Shown: piece by piece, positions 1 to 11,288 of the stretch
How positions within the stretch are numbered: the first letter of the stretch is position 1
Layout: each line of letters begins with the position of its first letter
Assembly (NCBI GenBank): GCA_002389045.1
Contig: DGNS01000006.1
Location: forward strand, 62,001 to 126,000
Direction: 5' to 3'
DNA length: 64,000 nucleotides
From: Thiotrichaceae bacterium UBA4486
Lineage (GTDB): Bacteria; Pseudomonadota; Gammaproteobacteria; Eutrophobiales; Eutrophobiaceae
Notes under the pieces: model-generated
What the model was told of the DNA's origin: nothing
Seen by the model: the letters and a program-made list of their open reading frames with translations, nothing else
Database searches by the model: none
Program-made: the position numbers and the translations under genes

Positions 1-2
1 GT

Positions 3-857
3 GGAGAACCCTTTGACGGAAACAGACTTGAACTGTTCCGGAGTTTCGCCGCTTACCTGTCGAAGATCGACCTGACAGTCATGCCGTTCGAACATAACAA
101 AACGGCCTGGAAGAACCTGACCTTTTTTGAAAGTTATTTTTCAAACTATATCGAAGGCACACAGTTCACGCTTGATGAGGCGGAAGAAATCGTCACTTCC
201 GGCAAGGCGCTGTATAATCGTCATGCAGACAGTCATGACGTCCTGGCCCATATAGAGATATCCGGTGATGCCGTTGAATTGAACAGGACACCCGCCTCAC
301 CGGAAGAACTGATCGATATTCTTAAAACGCGTCACAGTATTTTATTAGCGCAAAGACACGATAAACAACCGGGACAGTTCAAAGACAGTCCCAACCAGGC
401 AGGCTCAACCGTATTCGTGTCACCGGACAAGGTGGAAGGAACATTGGTACAGGGTTTTGGCATCTACAGGGAAATATCGGAAGGTATTAAAAAGGGAATT
501 TTCATGCATTTTCTGGTGTCGGAGATCCATCCCTTCGATGACGGTAACGGGCGCATGGCGCGTATCATGTTGAATGCGGAAATGGTTTCGAATGATCTGT
601 ACAAGATCATTGTGCCTACGGTTTGCCGGGATAACTACCTGTCCGGATTACGACAGGCAAGCCGTCAAAACCGGTTCAGGACCGGTGTGAAGGTACTGCA
701 CCAGCTTCATCAATACACCGCTTCAATTCCCTGGGAGGATTATGGGGAGAGTCGAAAAACACTGGAAGAGGATAACGCGATCAAGGAAGCGGATGAAGGC
801 TTGATGGTATTCAACAAAAAATTAAGCCGGTACTCTGGTGACTATCAGGCTGACTGA
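3..857 (+). CDS. Fic domain protein (AMP-transferase-like), 5' partial
   Basis: The reading frame is open from base 3, so the N-terminus lies outside the window; an internal ATG at 81 is not necessarily the start. Counting from that Met, the Fic core motif HPFDDGNGRMAR begins at H150, which matches HxFx(D/E)GNGRxxR with its catalytic His and phosphate-binding Asn/Gly/Arg. S21-NYI-E25-G26 matches the inhibitory motif (S/T)xxxE(G/N), which places an autoinhibitory helix N-terminal to the Fic core (class II arrangement). Fic enzymes usually transfer AMP from ATP to Ser/Thr/Tyr of a target protein. The target here is unknown and no antitoxin gene is visible because the window begins here. The family call is firm; the biochemical role is inferred from it. 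Confidence 0.9.
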   Translation, partial: GEPFDGNRLELFRSFAAYLSKIDLTVMPFEHNKTAWKNLTFFESYFSNYIEGTQFTLDEAEEIVTSGKALYNRHADSHDVLAHIEISGDAVELNRTPASPEELIDILKTRHSILLAQRHDKQPGQFKDSPNQAGSTVFVSPDKVEGTLVQGFGIYREISEGIKKGIFMHFLVSEIHPFDDGNGRMARIMLNAEMVSNDLYKIIVPTVCRDNYLSGLRQASRQNRFRTGVKVLHQLHQYTASIPWEDYGESRKTLEEDNAIKEADEGLMVFNKKLSRYSGDYQAD

Positions 858-884
858 AAATGCAAGGCGGTCGCTAATATTTTT

Positions 885-1041
885 TAACTGGATTCCAGCA
901 TTCGCTGTAATGACAAAAAAAAGAACCGCCCGTGGGGTGGTTAAAAAACCGGGATTCCTCACGCGCTCCCTCGCTACGCTTCGGGACATGGTTCGGAATG
1001 ACATCAATAACTGGATACCGGTTTTCACCAGTATGACGGAC
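885..1041. repeat. Two copies of a dispersed intergenic repeat
   Basis: Two direct copies of a short element start with CTGGAT(T/A)CC, near 889 and 1011, and end in ATGAC near 914 and 1038. Read in one frame they give the pseudo-peptide N-W-I-P-A/V-F, well known from bacterial genomes as spurious ORFs over dispersed repeats. The segment between them (about 950-1005) also reads like repeat-derived sequence. It is not coding. Confidence 0.65.
915..948 (-). terminator. Rho-independent terminator of gltBD
   Basis: On the minus strand the stem AACCACCC / GGGCGGTT (one G-U pair) closes a three-base loop and is followed by a run of eight T about 100 bp after the gltD stop codon. The reverse orientation lacks a T-run next to the stem, so it is assigned to the minus-strand operon. 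Confidence 0.75.
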
Positions 1042-1044
1042 TAG

Positions 1045-2490
1045 TTAATCCAGCAGTGCCGGCAGGTCGGTCTCACCCATCAGGTATTTATCCACGCTGG
1101 CGGCGGCGGAGCGGCCTTCGGAGATGGCCCAGACGATCAGGCTCTGGCCATGTTGCATGTCACCGGCGGTGAATACGCCCTCGACGTTGGTCATCCAGTT
1201 TTTGTCGCGGGCGACGTTGCCGCGGTCGGTGAGTTCCACGCCGAGTTGGTCCAGCATGCCGCCCTGCTCCGGGCCGGTGAATCCCATGGCAAGTAATGCC
1301 AGATCGCAGGGTAAGGTTTTTTCGCTGCCCGGCACTTCCTCGAAGGACATGCGGCCATCGACGTTTTTCAGTTCGACGTTGACCAGTTCCAGACCGCTGA
1401 CATTGCCGTTACCATCGTCGATAAAGCGCTTGGTGGATACGGAATAGACGCGCTCGACGCCTTCCTCGTGTGCGGACGCTGTCCTGAAAATGCGCGGCCA
1501 TTCCGGCCATGGATTGTCCTCCGGCCGTGTTTTTGGTGGTTTGGGCATGATCTCGAGTTGGTGCACGGAGGCACAGCCCTGACGATTCACGGTGCCGAGA
1601 CAGTCGGCGCCGGTGTCACCGCCACCAATAATGATGACATGCTTGTCCTTGGCGGAGATGAAATTCTCCGGTTCCGGATCACCTTCGCATAAACGGTTCT
1701 GCATGGGCAGAAATTCCATCGCCTGGTAGATGCCGTTCAGATCACGGCCTTCCACCGGCAGATCCCGGGCCTGCGTCGCGCCGCCGGCGAGAACCACGGC
1801 ATCGAATTCCTTCTTCAATTTCTCGACATCAATATTGACACCGACATTGGCATTGGTTTTGAACGTTACACCTTCGGTTATCATTTGTTGCAGTCGCCGA
1901 TCCAGAACCCGCTTTTCCATCTTGAATTCCGGGATCCCGTAGCGAAGCAGGCCGCCAATACGATCGTCGCGTTCGAACACGGTAACTTCGTGTCCGGCAC
2001 GGCACAACTGCTGTGCCGCGGCCAGTCCCGCGGGACCGGAACCGATAACGGCGACCTTCTTGCCGGTTTTCTTTTCCGGGATGAGTGGTTTGACCCAGCC
2101 GTTTTCCCAGGCCTTTTCGATGATTGAGATCTCCACCGCCTTGATGGAAACCGGATCGTCATTGATACCGAGGACGCAGGAACCCTCGCACGGTGCGGGG
2201 CACAGGGTACCGGTAAATTCCGGGAAATTATTGGTTTCGTGCAAACGGTTAATGGCGTCGCGCCACTGATCACGGTAAACGAGATCATTCCAGTCCGGGA
2301 TCAGATTGCCTAAAGGACAACCCTGGTGACAGAAGGGTATACCACAGTCCATGCAACGCGCCGCCTGTATTTTGAGCGGTTCCACCGGCCACGGCTGCAT
2401 GACCTGGTGCCAGTCCCGTACCCGTTCCTCGACGGGACGGTAAGGTTGCTTCTCGCGATCGTATTCGAGGAATCCGGTGATCTTACCCAT
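1045..2490 (-). CDS. gltD: Glutamate synthase (NADPH) small subunit
   Basis: Beta subunit of NADPH-GOGAT, 481 aa, the usual length. It oxidises NADPH on FAD and passes electrons through Fe-S clusters to the large subunit. Cys-rich N-terminal segments [13 protein letters not shown] (about 47-59) and CPAPCEGSC (about 97-105) are the Fe-S ligands. An FAD dinucleotide-binding motif [10 protein letters not shown] lies near residue 150 and a second nucleotide fold [11 protein letters not shown] near 290, with the C-terminal GD(M/A) FAD motif as [15 protein letters not shown]. The gene overlaps the 3' end of gltB by 8 bases, so the two are translationally coupled. A terminator follows at 915-948. 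Confidence 0.97.
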   Translation of the reverse strand: MGKITGFLEYDREKQPYRPVEERVRDWHQVMQPWPVEPLKIQAARCMDCGIPFCHQGCPLGNLIPDWNDLVYRDQWRDAINRLHETNNFPEFTGTLCPAPCEGSCVLGINDDPVSIKAVEISIIEKAWENGWVKPLIPEKKTGKKVAVIGSGPAGLAAAQQLCRAGHEVTVFERDDRIGGLLRYGIPEFKMEKRVLDRRLQQMITEGVTFKTNANVGVNIDVEKLKKEFDAVVLAGGATQARDLPVEGRDLNGIYQAMEFLPMQNRLCEGDPEPENFISAKDKHVIIIGGGDTGADCLGTVNRQGCASVHQLEIMPKPPKTRPEDNPWPEWPRIFRTASAHEEGVERVYSVSTKRFIDDGNGNVSGLELVNVELKNVDGRMSFEEVPGSEKTLPCDLALLAMGFTGPEQGGMLDQLGVELTDRGNVARDKNWMTNVEGVFTAGDMQHGQSLIVWAISEGRSAAASVDKYLMGETDLPALLD

Positions 2491-5400
2491 GGGCGGCCTC
2501 CATAACGGCTTCGTCTACCGAGGTGCCCTCGGCCTTCGCTTTCTTGATTGCGGCCAGCACGCGTTTGTAATCCCTGGGCATGACCTTGGTAAATCTGGAC
2601 TCGAAACCACTCCAGTTGTCGAGGATGTTTTTTGCCACCGTGCTTTGCGTGTATTCCACGTGCCTGGTCAGCAGGGTCTTGATGGTCTTGATGTCTTCAT
2701 TATCCAGCGGGTCCAGATCCACCATGCCGGTATTGCAGCGAATCTCGAAATCGTCGTGCTCGTTCAGTACATAGGCAATGCCACCCGACATACCGGCGGC
2801 AAAATTACGGCCGGTCCGGCCGATGATCACCACGCGGCCGCCGGTCATGTATTCACATCCGTGATCGCCGACGCCTTCAACCACGGTATGCACACCGCTG
2901 TTTCGCACACAGAAGCGTTCGCCGGCAATACCGCGGAAATAGGCCTCACCCATGGTCGCGCCGTAGAGCACCACGTTGCCGACGAGGATGTTTTCTTCCG
3001 GCACGAAGGTGGAATGCCGCGGTGGATAAACGATGATCTTGCCGCCGGACAGACCCTTGCCGATGTAGTCATTGGCATCGCCTTCCAACGTCATGGTGAC
3101 GCCCTTCGGCACAAACGCGCCGAAACTCATACCGGCCGAACCGTTGAAATGCACGTTGATGGTGTCATCCGGCAGGCCTTCGCCGCCGTACTTTCTGGTG
3201 ATGTTGTAACCGAGTATGGTGCCGACGGAACGGTTGGTGTTGTGTACCGGCAGGATGATATCGACCGGCTTGCGATCTTCCAGCGCATCCTTGCACAACG
3301 GCACCAGGGTGGTCATGTCGAGCGATTTTTCCAGACCGTGATCCTGCTCCTTGACGCAGTAAATGTGGTCGCCCGGACGCGGCGTCGCCTTGTAGAGAAT
3401 TTTTGAAAAATCCAGCCCCCTCGCCTTCCAGTGATCGATGGCCTTGCGCACGTCGATCCTGTCGACCTGGCCAACCATTTCATCCACGGTACGAAAACCC
3501 AGTTCCGCCATGTATTCGCGGACTTCCTCGGCAATAAACCTGAAAAAGTTTTCCACGAATTCCGGCTTGCCGGCGAATTTCTTCGTCAGCTCAGGGTTCT
3601 GCGTGGCCACACCCACCGGGCAGGTATTCAGATGGCAGACTCGCATCATGATACATCCCATCACCACCAGCGGCGCCGTGGCAAATCCGAATTCCTCGGC
3701 GCCCAGCAACGCGGCAATCACCACGTCACGTCCGGTTTTCAACTGGCCATCAGTTTGCACCACGATGCGATCACGCAGGCCGTTTTCGATCAATACCTGT
3801 TGGGTCTCGGCCAGGCCGAGTTCCCAGGGCAATCCGGCATGTTTCAGCGAACTGATGGGCGAGGCGCCGGTGCCGCCGTCATAACCGGAAATCAGCACAA
3901 CGTCGGAATGCGCCTTGGCCACGCCCGCGGCGACAGTGCCCACACCTACTTCGGCCACCAGCTTCACGTGGATGCGGGCTTTGGGGTTGGCGTTTTTCAA
4001 ATCGTGAATCAATTGCGCCAGATCCTCAATGGAATAGATATCGTGGTGCGGTGGCGGAGATATCAGGCCGACACCGGCGGTGGAATAACGTACCTTGGCA
4101 ATCCACGGGTAAACCTTGGGTCCGGGTAGCTGGCCACCCTCGCCTGGCTTGGCGCCCTGCGCCATCTTGATCTGGATGTCATCGGCATTAACCAGGTATT
4201 CACTGGTTACGCCGAAGCGGCCGGACGCCACCTGCTTGATGGCGCTGCGCCTGAGATCGCCGTTTTCGTCATGCGTATAGCGATCCGGGTCCTCGCCGCC
4301 TTCGCCGGTATTGGATTTGCCGCCGATACGGTTCATGGCGATGGCCAGTGTCTCATGTGCCTCTTTACTGATGGAGCCGTAGGACATGGCCCCGGTGGAG
4401 AAGCGCTTCATGATATTTTCAATCGGTTCCACTTCCTCCAGCGGAATCGGCTGCGGCTGTTTCTTTAATTCAAACAGACCACGCAGGGTGGCAAGGTTCT
4501 CGCTCTGGTTATCCACCAGTGAGGTATATTCCCTGAATATGTTGTACTGCCCGGTGCGCGTGGCGTGCTGCAGTTTAAAAACAGTCTGCGGGTTAAACAG
4601 GTGATATTCACCGTCGCGGCGCCACTGGTATTCACCGCCCCATTCCAGTGACGGACGTTTGACCGGACGATCGGGAAAGGCGTTGTGATGCCGCATACTG
4701 GCTTCCTTCGCCACCACATCCAGACCGATACCGCCGATACGCGATGCCGTCCAGGTGAAATACCTGTCCACGAAGTCCTTGTTGAGACCGATGGCTTCAT
4801 AGATCTGTGCCCCGCGATAGGACTGTACCGTGGAGATCCCCATCTTCGACATGGTCTTGACAAGGCCCTTGTTCACGGCCTTGATGTAATTCTGTACCGC
4901 CTGGCTGTGCTCCATCGGTGGCACATGGCCCTTGCCAATGAGTTCACTCAGGGATTCAAAGGCGAGATAGGGATTGATACAGCCAACACCGTAACCGAGT
5001 AACACCGCGAAGTGGTGAACCTCCCGGGGCTCGCCGGATTCCAGCACCATACTGATCCTGGAGCGCGTGCCATTGCGGATCAGGTGATGGTGCACGCCGG
5101 CAACGGCCAGCAGCGCCGGAATCGGGGCGTTGTGCCTGTCGATATCCCGATCAGAAAGTATCAGGTAGGTATAGCCATCGGCGAGCGCCTGGTCGGCTTC
5201 GGCACAGATACGCTTGAGCGCATCATCAATGCCCTTACCGTCATCCGCGACCGGGAAAACGATGGATATCACCTTTGACCTGAAGCCGGGCAAATCCATG
5301 TCCCGCAGCCTGGCCAGTTCCTCGTTGGTGATCACGGGTGATTTCAGCTTGATCTGCCGGCAATGTGCGGGGCCGGGCTTTAACGGGTTATCTTCCGGAC

Positions 5401-7042
5401 CGATGGTGGAACTGACCTGGGTGACCAGCTCTTCACGGATGCCGTCCAGCGGCGGGTTGGTAACCTGGGCAAAGAGTTGTTTGAAATAGTCGTATAACAG
5501 GCGTGGACGGTTGGACAACACCGCCAGGGCCGCGTCGGTACCCATGGATCCCGTCGGTTCCTGGCCATTGGTGGCCATGGGCGCCATCAATATACGCAGA
5601 TCCTCATACGTGTACCCGAACGCCTGTTGCCTGGTCAGCAGCGTGGCGGCATCCGTACCGTAGGTCTGCTTCGGTTGCGGCAGATTTTCAATCGGCAGCA
5701 TGTTGTCTTTCAACCACTGACCGTAAGGATGTTCGGTGACATATTTATTCTTCAGTTCCTCATCATCAATGATGCGGCCTTCCCTGGTATCGACCAGGAA
5801 GATTCGACCGGGATGCAGGCGCTCCTTGAACTTGACATTTTCAGGAGCGACTTCGAGCACACCGACCTCGGAAGCCATGATCACCATGTCGTCCTTGGTG
5901 ACGTAGTAACGTGACGGCCTGAGGCCGTTACGATCCAGCACCGCGCCTATAACTTCACCATCCGTAAAGGCGATGGAAGCCGGGCCGTCCCAGGGCTCCA
6001 TCAGGCAGGAGTGGTATTCATAAAACGCCTTGCGCTCTTCATCCATGGTTTCATGACCCGCCCAGGCTTCGGGAATCATCATCAATACGGCATGGGGCAA
6101 CGGCCGGCCGGCCATGTGCAGAAATTCCATGACGTTATCGAAGGTCGCCGAGTCGCTGCCACCCTCGATGACAACGGGAAACAGCTTTTTCAGATCCTCA
6201 CCGAACAATTCCGATTCGCACAACGACTCGCGTGCACGCATCCAGTTGCTGTTGCCGCGTGCCGTATTGATCTCGCCGTTATGGGCAACATAGCGGAACG
6301 GATGAGCCAGACGCCACTCCGGGAAGGTGTTGGTCGAGAAACGCTGATGCACCAGGGCCAGGGCCGATTCCACATCCGGATCGGACAGATCAGGAAACAT
6401 GGGTTCAATCTGGGTGCCGGTGAGCATGCCCTTGTAGACGAAAGTGCGGTAGGACAGGGAAGGAATATAAAACAGATTCTGTTCACTCAGATCTGATTGC
6501 CAGATGGCATTCTCGACGCGTTTACGGATCACATAGAGCTTGCGATCAAATGCGGGAGAATCAAGATCCTGTTGCTTACCAATAAAAATCTGTTTGAAGA
6601 CGGGCTCATCCTTGCGGGCAGAAGGGCCCAGCAACGAGTCATCAGTAGGTACATCACGCCAACCCAGTAATTGCTGACCTTCTTCAGCGATGATGGATTC
6701 GAATATTTGCCGGCAATGCTGCGCCTGTTGCGGATCCTGTGGCAGGAAAACCATACCCGCACCGTAGCTGTCCGAATCGGGAAGCCGGATACCGGCATCA
6801 CTGCAGACACGACGAAAGAATTTATCCGGTTTCTGGATGAGGATGCCAACACCGTCACCGGTATTATCCTCGCAACCACAGGCACCACGATGTAACAGAT
6901 TTTTTAATATGGTCAGGGCATTATCAACAATCGCGTGACTTTTTATGCCCTTCATCTGCACGACGAAACCGACGCCGCAGGCATCGTGTTCCGTGCCGGG
7001 CTCATACAGGCCCGGGTGTGGGTTCTTTTCTGAATACATCAT
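2483..7042 (-). CDS. gltB: Glutamate synthase (NADPH) large subunit
   Basis: Alpha subunit of GOGAT, 1519 aa: hydrolyses glutamine and condenses ammonia with 2-oxoglutarate to make glutamate. The chosen start is the first of two adjacent ATGs at 7042/7039, preceded by AACGAG; a longer ORF to 7129 is open but its extra 29 residues look unrelated. A short propeptide precedes HDACGVGFV, whose Cys becomes the N-terminal nucleophile of the class-II amidotransferase domain (to about residue 430). The FMN domain carries the 3Fe-4S ligands in [15 protein letters not shown], and the C-terminal part has the glycine-rich beta-helix repeats. It heads the gltBD operon and has a strong promoter at 7218-7246. 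Confidence 0.97.
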   Translation of the reverse strand: MMYSEKNPHPGLYEPGTEHDACGVGFVVQMKGIKSHAIVDNALTILKNLLHRGACGCEDNTGDGVGILIQKPDKFFRRVCSDAGIRLPDSDSYGAGMVFLPQDPQQAQHCRQIFESIIAEEGQQLLGWRDVPTDDSLLGPSARKDEPVFKQIFIGKQQDLDSPAFDRKLYVIRKRVENAIWQSDLSEQNLFYIPSLSYRTFVYKGMLTGTQIEPMFPDLSDPDVESALALVHQRFSTNTFPEWRLAHPFRYVAHNGEINTARGNSNWMRARESLCESELFGEDLKKLFPVVIEGGSDSATFDNVMEFLHMAGRPLPHAVLMMIPEAWAGHETMDEERKAFYEYHSCLMEPWDGPASIAFTDGEVIGAVLDRNGLRPSRYYVTKDDMVIMASEVGVLEVAPENVKFKERLHPGRIFLVDTREGRIIDDEELKNKYVTEHPYGQWLKDNMLPIENLPQPKQTYGTDAATLLTRQQAFGYTYEDLRILMAPMATNGQEPTGSMGTDAALAVLSNRPRLLYDYFKQLFAQVTNPPLDGIREELVTQVSSTIGPEDNPLKPGPAHCRQIKLKSPVITNEELARLRDMDLPGFRSKVISIVFPVADDGKGIDDALKRICAEADQALADGYTYLILSDRDIDRHNAPIPALLAVAGVHHHLIRNGTRSRISMVLESGEPREVHHFAVLLGYGVGCINPYLAFESLSELIGKGHVPPMEHSQAVQNYIKAVNKGLVKTMSKMGISTVQSYRGAQIYEAIGLNKDFVDRYFTWTASRIGGIGLDVVAKEASMRHHNAFPDRPVKRPSLEWGGEYQWRRDGEYHLFNPQTVFKLQHATRTGQYNIFREYTSLVDNQSENLATLRGLFELKKQPQPIPLEEVEPIENIMKRFSTGAMSYGSISKEAHETLAIAMNRIGGKSNTGEGGEDPDRYTHDENGDLRRSAIKQVASGRFGVTSEYLVNADDIQIKMAQGAKPGEGGQLPGPKVYPWIAKVRYSTAGVGLISPPPHHDIYSIEDLAQLIHDLKNANPKARIHVKLVAEVGVGTVAAGVAKAHSDVVLISGYDGGTGASPISSLKHAGLPWELGLAETQQVLIENGLRDRIVVQTDGQLKTGRDVVIAALLGAEEFGFATAPLVVMGCIMMRVCHLNTCPVGVATQNPELTKKFAGKPEFVENFFRFIAEEVREYMAELGFRTVDEMVGQVDRIDVRKAIDHWKARGLDFSKILYKATPRPGDHIYCVKEQDHGLEKSLDMTTLVPLCKDALEDRKPVDIILPVHNTNRSVGTILGYNITRKYGGEGLPDDTINVHFNGSAGMSFGAFVPKGVTMTLEGDANDYIGKGLSGGKIIVYPPRHSTFVPEENILVGNVVLYGATMGEAYFRGIAGERFCVRNSGVHTVVEGVGDHGCEYMTGGRVVIIGRTGRNFAAGMSGGIAYVLNEHDDFEIRCNTGMVDLDPLDNEDIKTIKTLLTRHVEYTQSTVAKNILDNWSGFESRFTKVMPRDYKRVLAAIKKAKAEGTSVDEAVMEAAHG

Positions 7043-7217
7043 ATATCTCGTTACCATCGTTGACAGGCGAGAGCATCCCTCCCCGGAGGACGCGCCTGTG
7101 GGTGAATCGATCCGTGTTGATTGCCACAACGCCAGAATGGATTTTTGAAATCCCGGCTAACTGGTTGTGATTATTGTATTTTTTGCAGTGCATCCTGCCG
7201 CCCGCAAAGAACTCTAA

Positions 7218-7246
7218 ATTATAATCAAGCCACGGTTTGTTGTCAC
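7218..7246 (-). promoter_or_regulatory. Sigma70-type promoter of gltBD
   Basis: On the minus strand a -35 box GTGACA (7241-7246) and a consensus -10 box TATAAT (7218-7223) are separated by exactly 17 bases. They lie about 175 bases upstream of the gltB start. No operator could be assigned. Confidence 0.7.
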
Positions 7247-7376
7247 CGAATATACGTCATTCGGCCATCTTCTCCATGGGGATATATTTGCAAAATCAGG
7301 GCAATTTCGCCGAAGTTAACAGAAGTTATATCTTTTTATCGGAAGATACAGGCGCTGTTTAAAATATTGCAACGCA

Positions 7377-8987
7377 TCACCGCAGGTCGTCCTGAATACT
7401 GGCAATGGTCCTCGGCCATGGACCCAGGGCACGCACATTGTCCGGCAGAGCCGCAATATCGGCGACGGCCGCATCGTGATCCGCGTATAAACCATAAACC
7501 AGGACATGCCAGGGCTTGTTGTCATTCACCGTCGTAAACCGCGCCACCCTGGCTTTTATGGAGGGATTCGTCGATAACAGCCGGGTGAGAATGCCGGGAT
7601 CATGCGCACCCATGATCTGCAGAACGTATTTTTCCGGTGATTGTTGATTCAACCAGGCGCTGCCCCTGGGCTCCGCCAACGCAACGGTTTCACCCGCTGG
7701 CGCGGTGTTCTTCTGTTCCTCGGGTTCCACTATTGTTACGGTCGTTGCTTGCGGATCAGGCGCAGGGCTTTCGTTCGCTGCGCTGACACCGTCATCCGCA
7801 GCGGCGGCGCTCTCACCAGCAACAACGGCGCCGCTCTCCGGCTCAACGATACGCTCCGGTTTTTTAACCGCGGGGGATTCCGGTACTACAACCGGTGTAT
7901 CGTCCTGTATTGCCGGAACTTCAGATAAAGACTCATTCACTGCGGGCATTTCTTCACCCGGGGTGCTCTCGCCGCTACCGGACTTTGTTTCATTTTCAAT
8001 AACCGGAGCAATTTCAGTACGTTCATCCGTTAGCGGTGATGTGTCACCGACATGATTCCGATCCGGCAGTACCAGGCTGATGCTTTCTTCTGACCCGGTG
8101 TCTTCACGGTTCAGAATAATGACAACGAATGTCGCAGCAAGCAGCAGGGCAATGATCAGTGTAATACGACCGTTTAAAATCAGCTTGAGCAGCGGTGAAT
8201 TCATACGCTGTCGTGACTGCCCGGCAAGCCGCGACGGTTCCTGCAGAACACGCGCGGCAAGCTGATTGATCAGTTGCGGATTGCCAGCCGTGGTTTTGTA
8301 GATCTGGCTGATGCGATCATCGGTAAAAAACAGCTCTTTGCGATCAAAATCAACCGCGTCGAGACGATGTTGCAGGTAGCCCGACAATTGTTCTTCTGCC
8401 AGCAGTGGCAATTCCATCTTGTGCACAAACTCATTGTCCTGGTTGCGAAACAGGGCCGAGATATCCTCCGCACTGAACATAACCAGTTGTACCCGGATTT
8501 CAGCGGGTTGCGGTCTTGATAGTTGCAACAGCAGGTTGAGGACGCCGGCCGTGGCCTGATCGGCATCATCAACCAGAAAAACATTAACCAGATTGTTACT
8601 GATATTATTTCTGAAATGCCTGTCCAGCATTTCGATGGTCGAGGACACGGATTCGCCCGGACGATAATCCAGATGGTTCTGCTCACAAATACCGGCCAGT
8701 AATGATTCCACCGTCTCCTTACCGCTTATGGCAAGCCGGGTGATCTTCCAGCGATCATCCGCCTCGAATTGCAAGCGCTGCATGAAGGCGGTTTTCCCCA
8801 CGCCCTGGCCGGCGGTCACCAGCAGTGTGCGATCACTGAAATCAATCAGATGCCTGACCAGTTCCAGCCGGTGTTCAAGCTCCGGGGTCGCGAAATAAAC
8901 ATCATCCACATGACCGACCGGAAACGGATCCCGGTCCAGACCGTAACTCCTGTAATACTCTCCATGATCTGCCAGATCCGCGGGCAT
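7377..8987 (-). CDS. damX: DamX-like AAA ATPase with C-terminal SPOR domain
   Basis: 536 aa. The N-terminal AAA/ExeA-type ATPase has Walker A AGQGVGKTA near residue 60 and the Walker B-like VFLVDDADQ near 140. One membrane segment follows at about 279-298 (hydrophobic LIIALLLAATFVVIIL), then a long acidic, proline- and serine-rich periplasmic linker (about 305-450) and a C-terminal SPOR domain that begins near YVLQIMGAH. SPOR domains bind denuded peptidoglycan at the septum, so a role in division or envelope integrity is inferred. The position between dgt and gltB, downstream of aroKB, matches the conserved gammaproteobacterial aroKB-damX neighbourhood. Confidence 0.9.
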   Translation of the reverse strand: MPADLADHGEYYRSYGLDRDPFPVGHVDDVYFATPELEHRLELVRHLIDFSDRTLLVTAGQGVGKTAFMQRLQFEADDRWKITRLAISGKETVESLLAGICEQNHLDYRPGESVSSTIEMLDRHFRNNISNNLVNVFLVDDADQATAGVLNLLLQLSRPQPAEIRVQLVMFSAEDISALFRNQDNEFVHKMELPLLAEEQLSGYLQHRLDAVDFDRKELFFTDDRISQIYKTTAGNPQLINQLAARVLQEPSRLAGQSRQRMNSPLLKLILNGRITLIIALLLAATFVVIILNREDTGSEESISLVLPDRNHVGDTSPLTDERTEIAPVIENETKSGSGESTPGEEMPAVNESLSEVPAIQDDTPVVVPESPAVKKPERIVEPESGAVVAGESAAAADDGVSAANESPAPDPQATTVTIVEPEEQKNTAPAGETVALAEPRGSAWLNQQSPEKYVLQIMGAHDPGILTRLLSTNPSIKARVARFTTVNDNKPWHVLVYGLYADHDAAVADIAALPDNVRALGPWPRTIASIQDDLR

Positions 8988-9050
8988 GCTATGTCACTGA
9001 ACGAAGAAACCGGCTATAACAGCCTGACATTTGCACCGGGTACACGCGCA

Positions 9051-10196
9051 TTATTGTCCCGGCATGACCGGCCCGATGATACGTTCGTATTCGGACAGTG
9101 CGTAACGATCGGTCATGCCGGCAACATAATCCGAGATTATCCTGTATCGGGCATTGATACCGTCCTGTTCGTCCATTTTATGCTGGACATCGTGGGGCAA
9201 CAGCCGGGCATCCGCTGCAAATGCCTGAAACAGCGAGCGTATCACCAGTCTGGCCTTGTGCGTCATGCGATGAACATGAAAATGTTGATACAGGTTTTTG
9301 CGCAGGAATGTTTTCAACTCCCGACTGGGTTCGAGAGTATCTTCACCGAGGGCAACCAGGGCATGGTCACAGTTGCGAATATCATCTATGGATGTCGGTG
9401 ATAGTGCGGAAATATTCACCTTTGTTTCATTAATGAGGTCACAAACCAGCCGGTTGATCATACGCCTGATGGTTTCGTGAATTGTCCGTCTCTCGACCAG
9501 GGCCGGATATTTTGCAATCACGGTTTCATATTCCGACCTGAAAAGTTCACACTCGAGCAATTGTTCGATACCCAGCAAACCGGCGCGTATGCCATCATCC
9601 ACATCGTGGTTATTATAGGCAATCTCGTCGGCAATATTCGAGATCTGTGCCTCCAGTGAAGGCTGGAGTTTATTAATGAAGCGCTCACCCACATCACCCA
9701 GTTCACGCGCATTGTTAACAGAGCAATGTTTGAGGATCCCCTCGCGGGTCTCGAACGTGAGGTTGAGACCCTGAAAATCCGCATACTTTTCCTCGAGCAA
9801 ATCCACCACCCTGAGTGACTGCAGATTATGCTCAAATCCACCATACTCTTTCATGCAATTGTTCAGTTCATCCTGGCCGGCGTGCCCGAAGGGTGTATGG
9901 CCGAGATCATGGGCCAGGCAGATGGCCTCGGTCAGGTCTTCGTTGACACCCAGCGCCCGGGCAATGGAACGGCCGATCTGGGCAACTTCAATGGAGTGGG
10001 TCAGGCGGGTGCGGAACATGTCGCCTTCATGGTTGACGAAAACCTGGGTTTTGTACTCCAGCCGTCTGAAGGCCGCCGAATGAATGATACGGTCCCGGTC
10101 ACGCTGGAATTCATCGCGATGCACCGGTTTTTCCTCGGGGTAATTACGCCCGCGCGAGGTTTCGGAACGTGCCGCGTAGTCAGCCAGTTTAGTCAT
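9051..10196 (-). CDS. dgt: Deoxyguanosinetriphosphate triphosphohydrolase-like protein
   Basis: 381 aa dNTPase of the HD superfamily, type that acts on dNTPs to give deoxynucleosides and triphosphate. The metal-binding HD motif is seen as [13 protein letters not shown] (about 64-76) and [14 protein letters not shown] (about 95-108), with later metal/active-site residues in [14 protein letters not shown]. The start [17 protein letters not shown] is typical of the bacterial dgt-like family. It lies 16 bp downstream of aroB on the same strand and is probably cotranscribed. A role in dNTP pool balance is inferred from the family. Confidence 0.93.
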   Translation of the reverse strand: MTKLADYAARSETSRGRNYPEEKPVHRDEFQRDRDRIIHSAAFRRLEYKTQVFVNHEGDMFRTRLTHSIEVAQIGRSIARALGVNEDLTEAICLAHDLGHTPFGHAGQDELNNCMKEYGGFEHNLQSLRVVDLLEEKYADFQGLNLTFETREGILKHCSVNNARELGDVGERFINKLQPSLEAQISNIADEIAYNNHDVDDGIRAGLLGIEQLLECELFRSEYETVIAKYPALVERRTIHETIRRMINRLVCDLINETKVNISALSPTSIDDIRNCDHALVALGEDTLEPSRELKTFLRKNLYQHFHVHRMTHKARLVIRSLFQAFAADARLLPHDVQHKMDEQDGINARYRIISDYVAGMTDRYALSEYERIIGPVMPGQ

Positions 10197-10211
10197 GGTA
10201 TCAACACCGGA

Positions 10212-11288
10212 TCATGAATAGGCGCTCAATGTTTCAACGATCAATTCATGCTCTATACCGTCGCGAATCACCGCGTGACCAATCTCTTCCAGCAGGATCA
10301 ATGTCAGGGCACCATCACGATTTTTCTTGTCCAGCGCCATATGCTCAAGCAGATCGCCGGGACTGATCCCTTGTGGCAGTGTGACCGGCAAACCCGCGGC
10401 ATCAATCAGTGCCCTGGCGCGGGCCAGTTCACCGGCATCCAGCCAGCCCAGCCTTACCGACAGGTCGGCTGCCAGGATCATACCCATGGCCACGGCTTCA
10501 CCGTGCAGCCAGCCACTGTATTCCTGGGCTGTTTCGATGGCGTGGCCAAAAGTGTGCCCGAGGTTGAGAATGGCGCGTATACCGGATTCGCGTTCATCCT
10601 CCGCAACGACGGCGGCCTTGTTTTCGCAGGAGATTTTGATGGCACGTGTCAGGGCTTCCGGTTGCCGTTCAAGTATTGCGCTCATATTATCGACCAGCCA
10701 GTCAAAAAATGCCGCATCACGGATCAGGCCGTATTTGATTACCTCGGCAATACCGGCGCGGAGTTGCCGGTCTTCCAGCGTATCCAGCACATCGGTATCG
10801 GCAATCACGGCTACAGGCTGATGAAAGGCGCCGATCATGTTCTTGCCAAGCCGGTGGTTTACCGCCGTCTTGCCGCCCACAGATGAATCGACCTGTGCCA
10901 GCAGCGTGGTCGGGATCTGGATAAAGTTGATACCGCGCTGATAACAGGCGGCTGCAAAGCCCGTTATATCACCGATAACACCACCACCCAGCGCAACAAG
11001 GGTGGCGTTTCGGCCCGTCTTGTGACTGAGCAATTCACTGATGATAGTTTCAAAACTGTCCAACGTCTTGTATTTCTCGCCGTCCGGCAATTGCAGGGAA
11101 TGGCAGGTATATCCCTTGAGCAGGGCCAGTACGCGATCCATGTATAGCGGGCCGACCTTGTCATTGCTGATGACGAAAACCTGTTTACCACTGATATGGC
11201 CGGTCAGCAAGGCACTGTCATCAAGCAGGCCCTGGCCTATATAAACAGGATAACTGCGTTCTCCCAGACTGACGGACAACGTTTTCAT
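10212..11288 (-). CDS. aroB: 3-dehydroquinate synthase
   Basis: 358 aa, the standard length. It converts DAHP to 3-dehydroquinate, the second step of the shikimate pathway, using NAD+ and a divalent metal. Diagnostic segments are the glycine-rich ALGGGVIGDITGFAA (about 99-113), IPTTLLAQVDSSVGGKTAVN (about 125-144) with the catalytic Lys/Asn, and the metal-ligand stretch LNLGHTFGHAIE (about 241-252). The ATG overlaps the aroK stop by four bases, so translation is coupled. Confidence 0.97.
   Translation of the reverse strand: MKTLSVSLGERSYPVYIGQGLLDDSALLTGHISGKQVFVISNDKVGPLYMDRVLALLKGYTCHSLQLPDGEKYKTLDSFETIISELLSHKTGRNATLVALGGGVIGDITGFAAACYQRGINFIQIPTTLLAQVDSSVGGKTAVNHRLGKNMIGAFHQPVAVIADTDVLDTLEDRQLRAGIAEVIKYGLIRDAAFFDWLVDNMSAILERQPEALTRAIKISCENKAAVVAEDERESGIRAILNLGHTFGHAIETAQEYSGWLHGEAVAMGMILAADLSVRLGWLDAGELARARALIDAAGLPVTLPQGISPGDLLEHMALDKKNRDGALTLILLEEIGHAVIRDGIEHELIVETLSAYS

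Noticed and set aside
838..1044. 68-codon plus-strand ORF with WIPAF-type peptides
   Set aside because: It is the dispersed intergenic repeat read in frame, not a gene.
2477..3406. 309-codon plus-strand ORF opposite gltB
   Set aside because: Antisense shadow of a highly conserved gene; composition follows the complementary codons.
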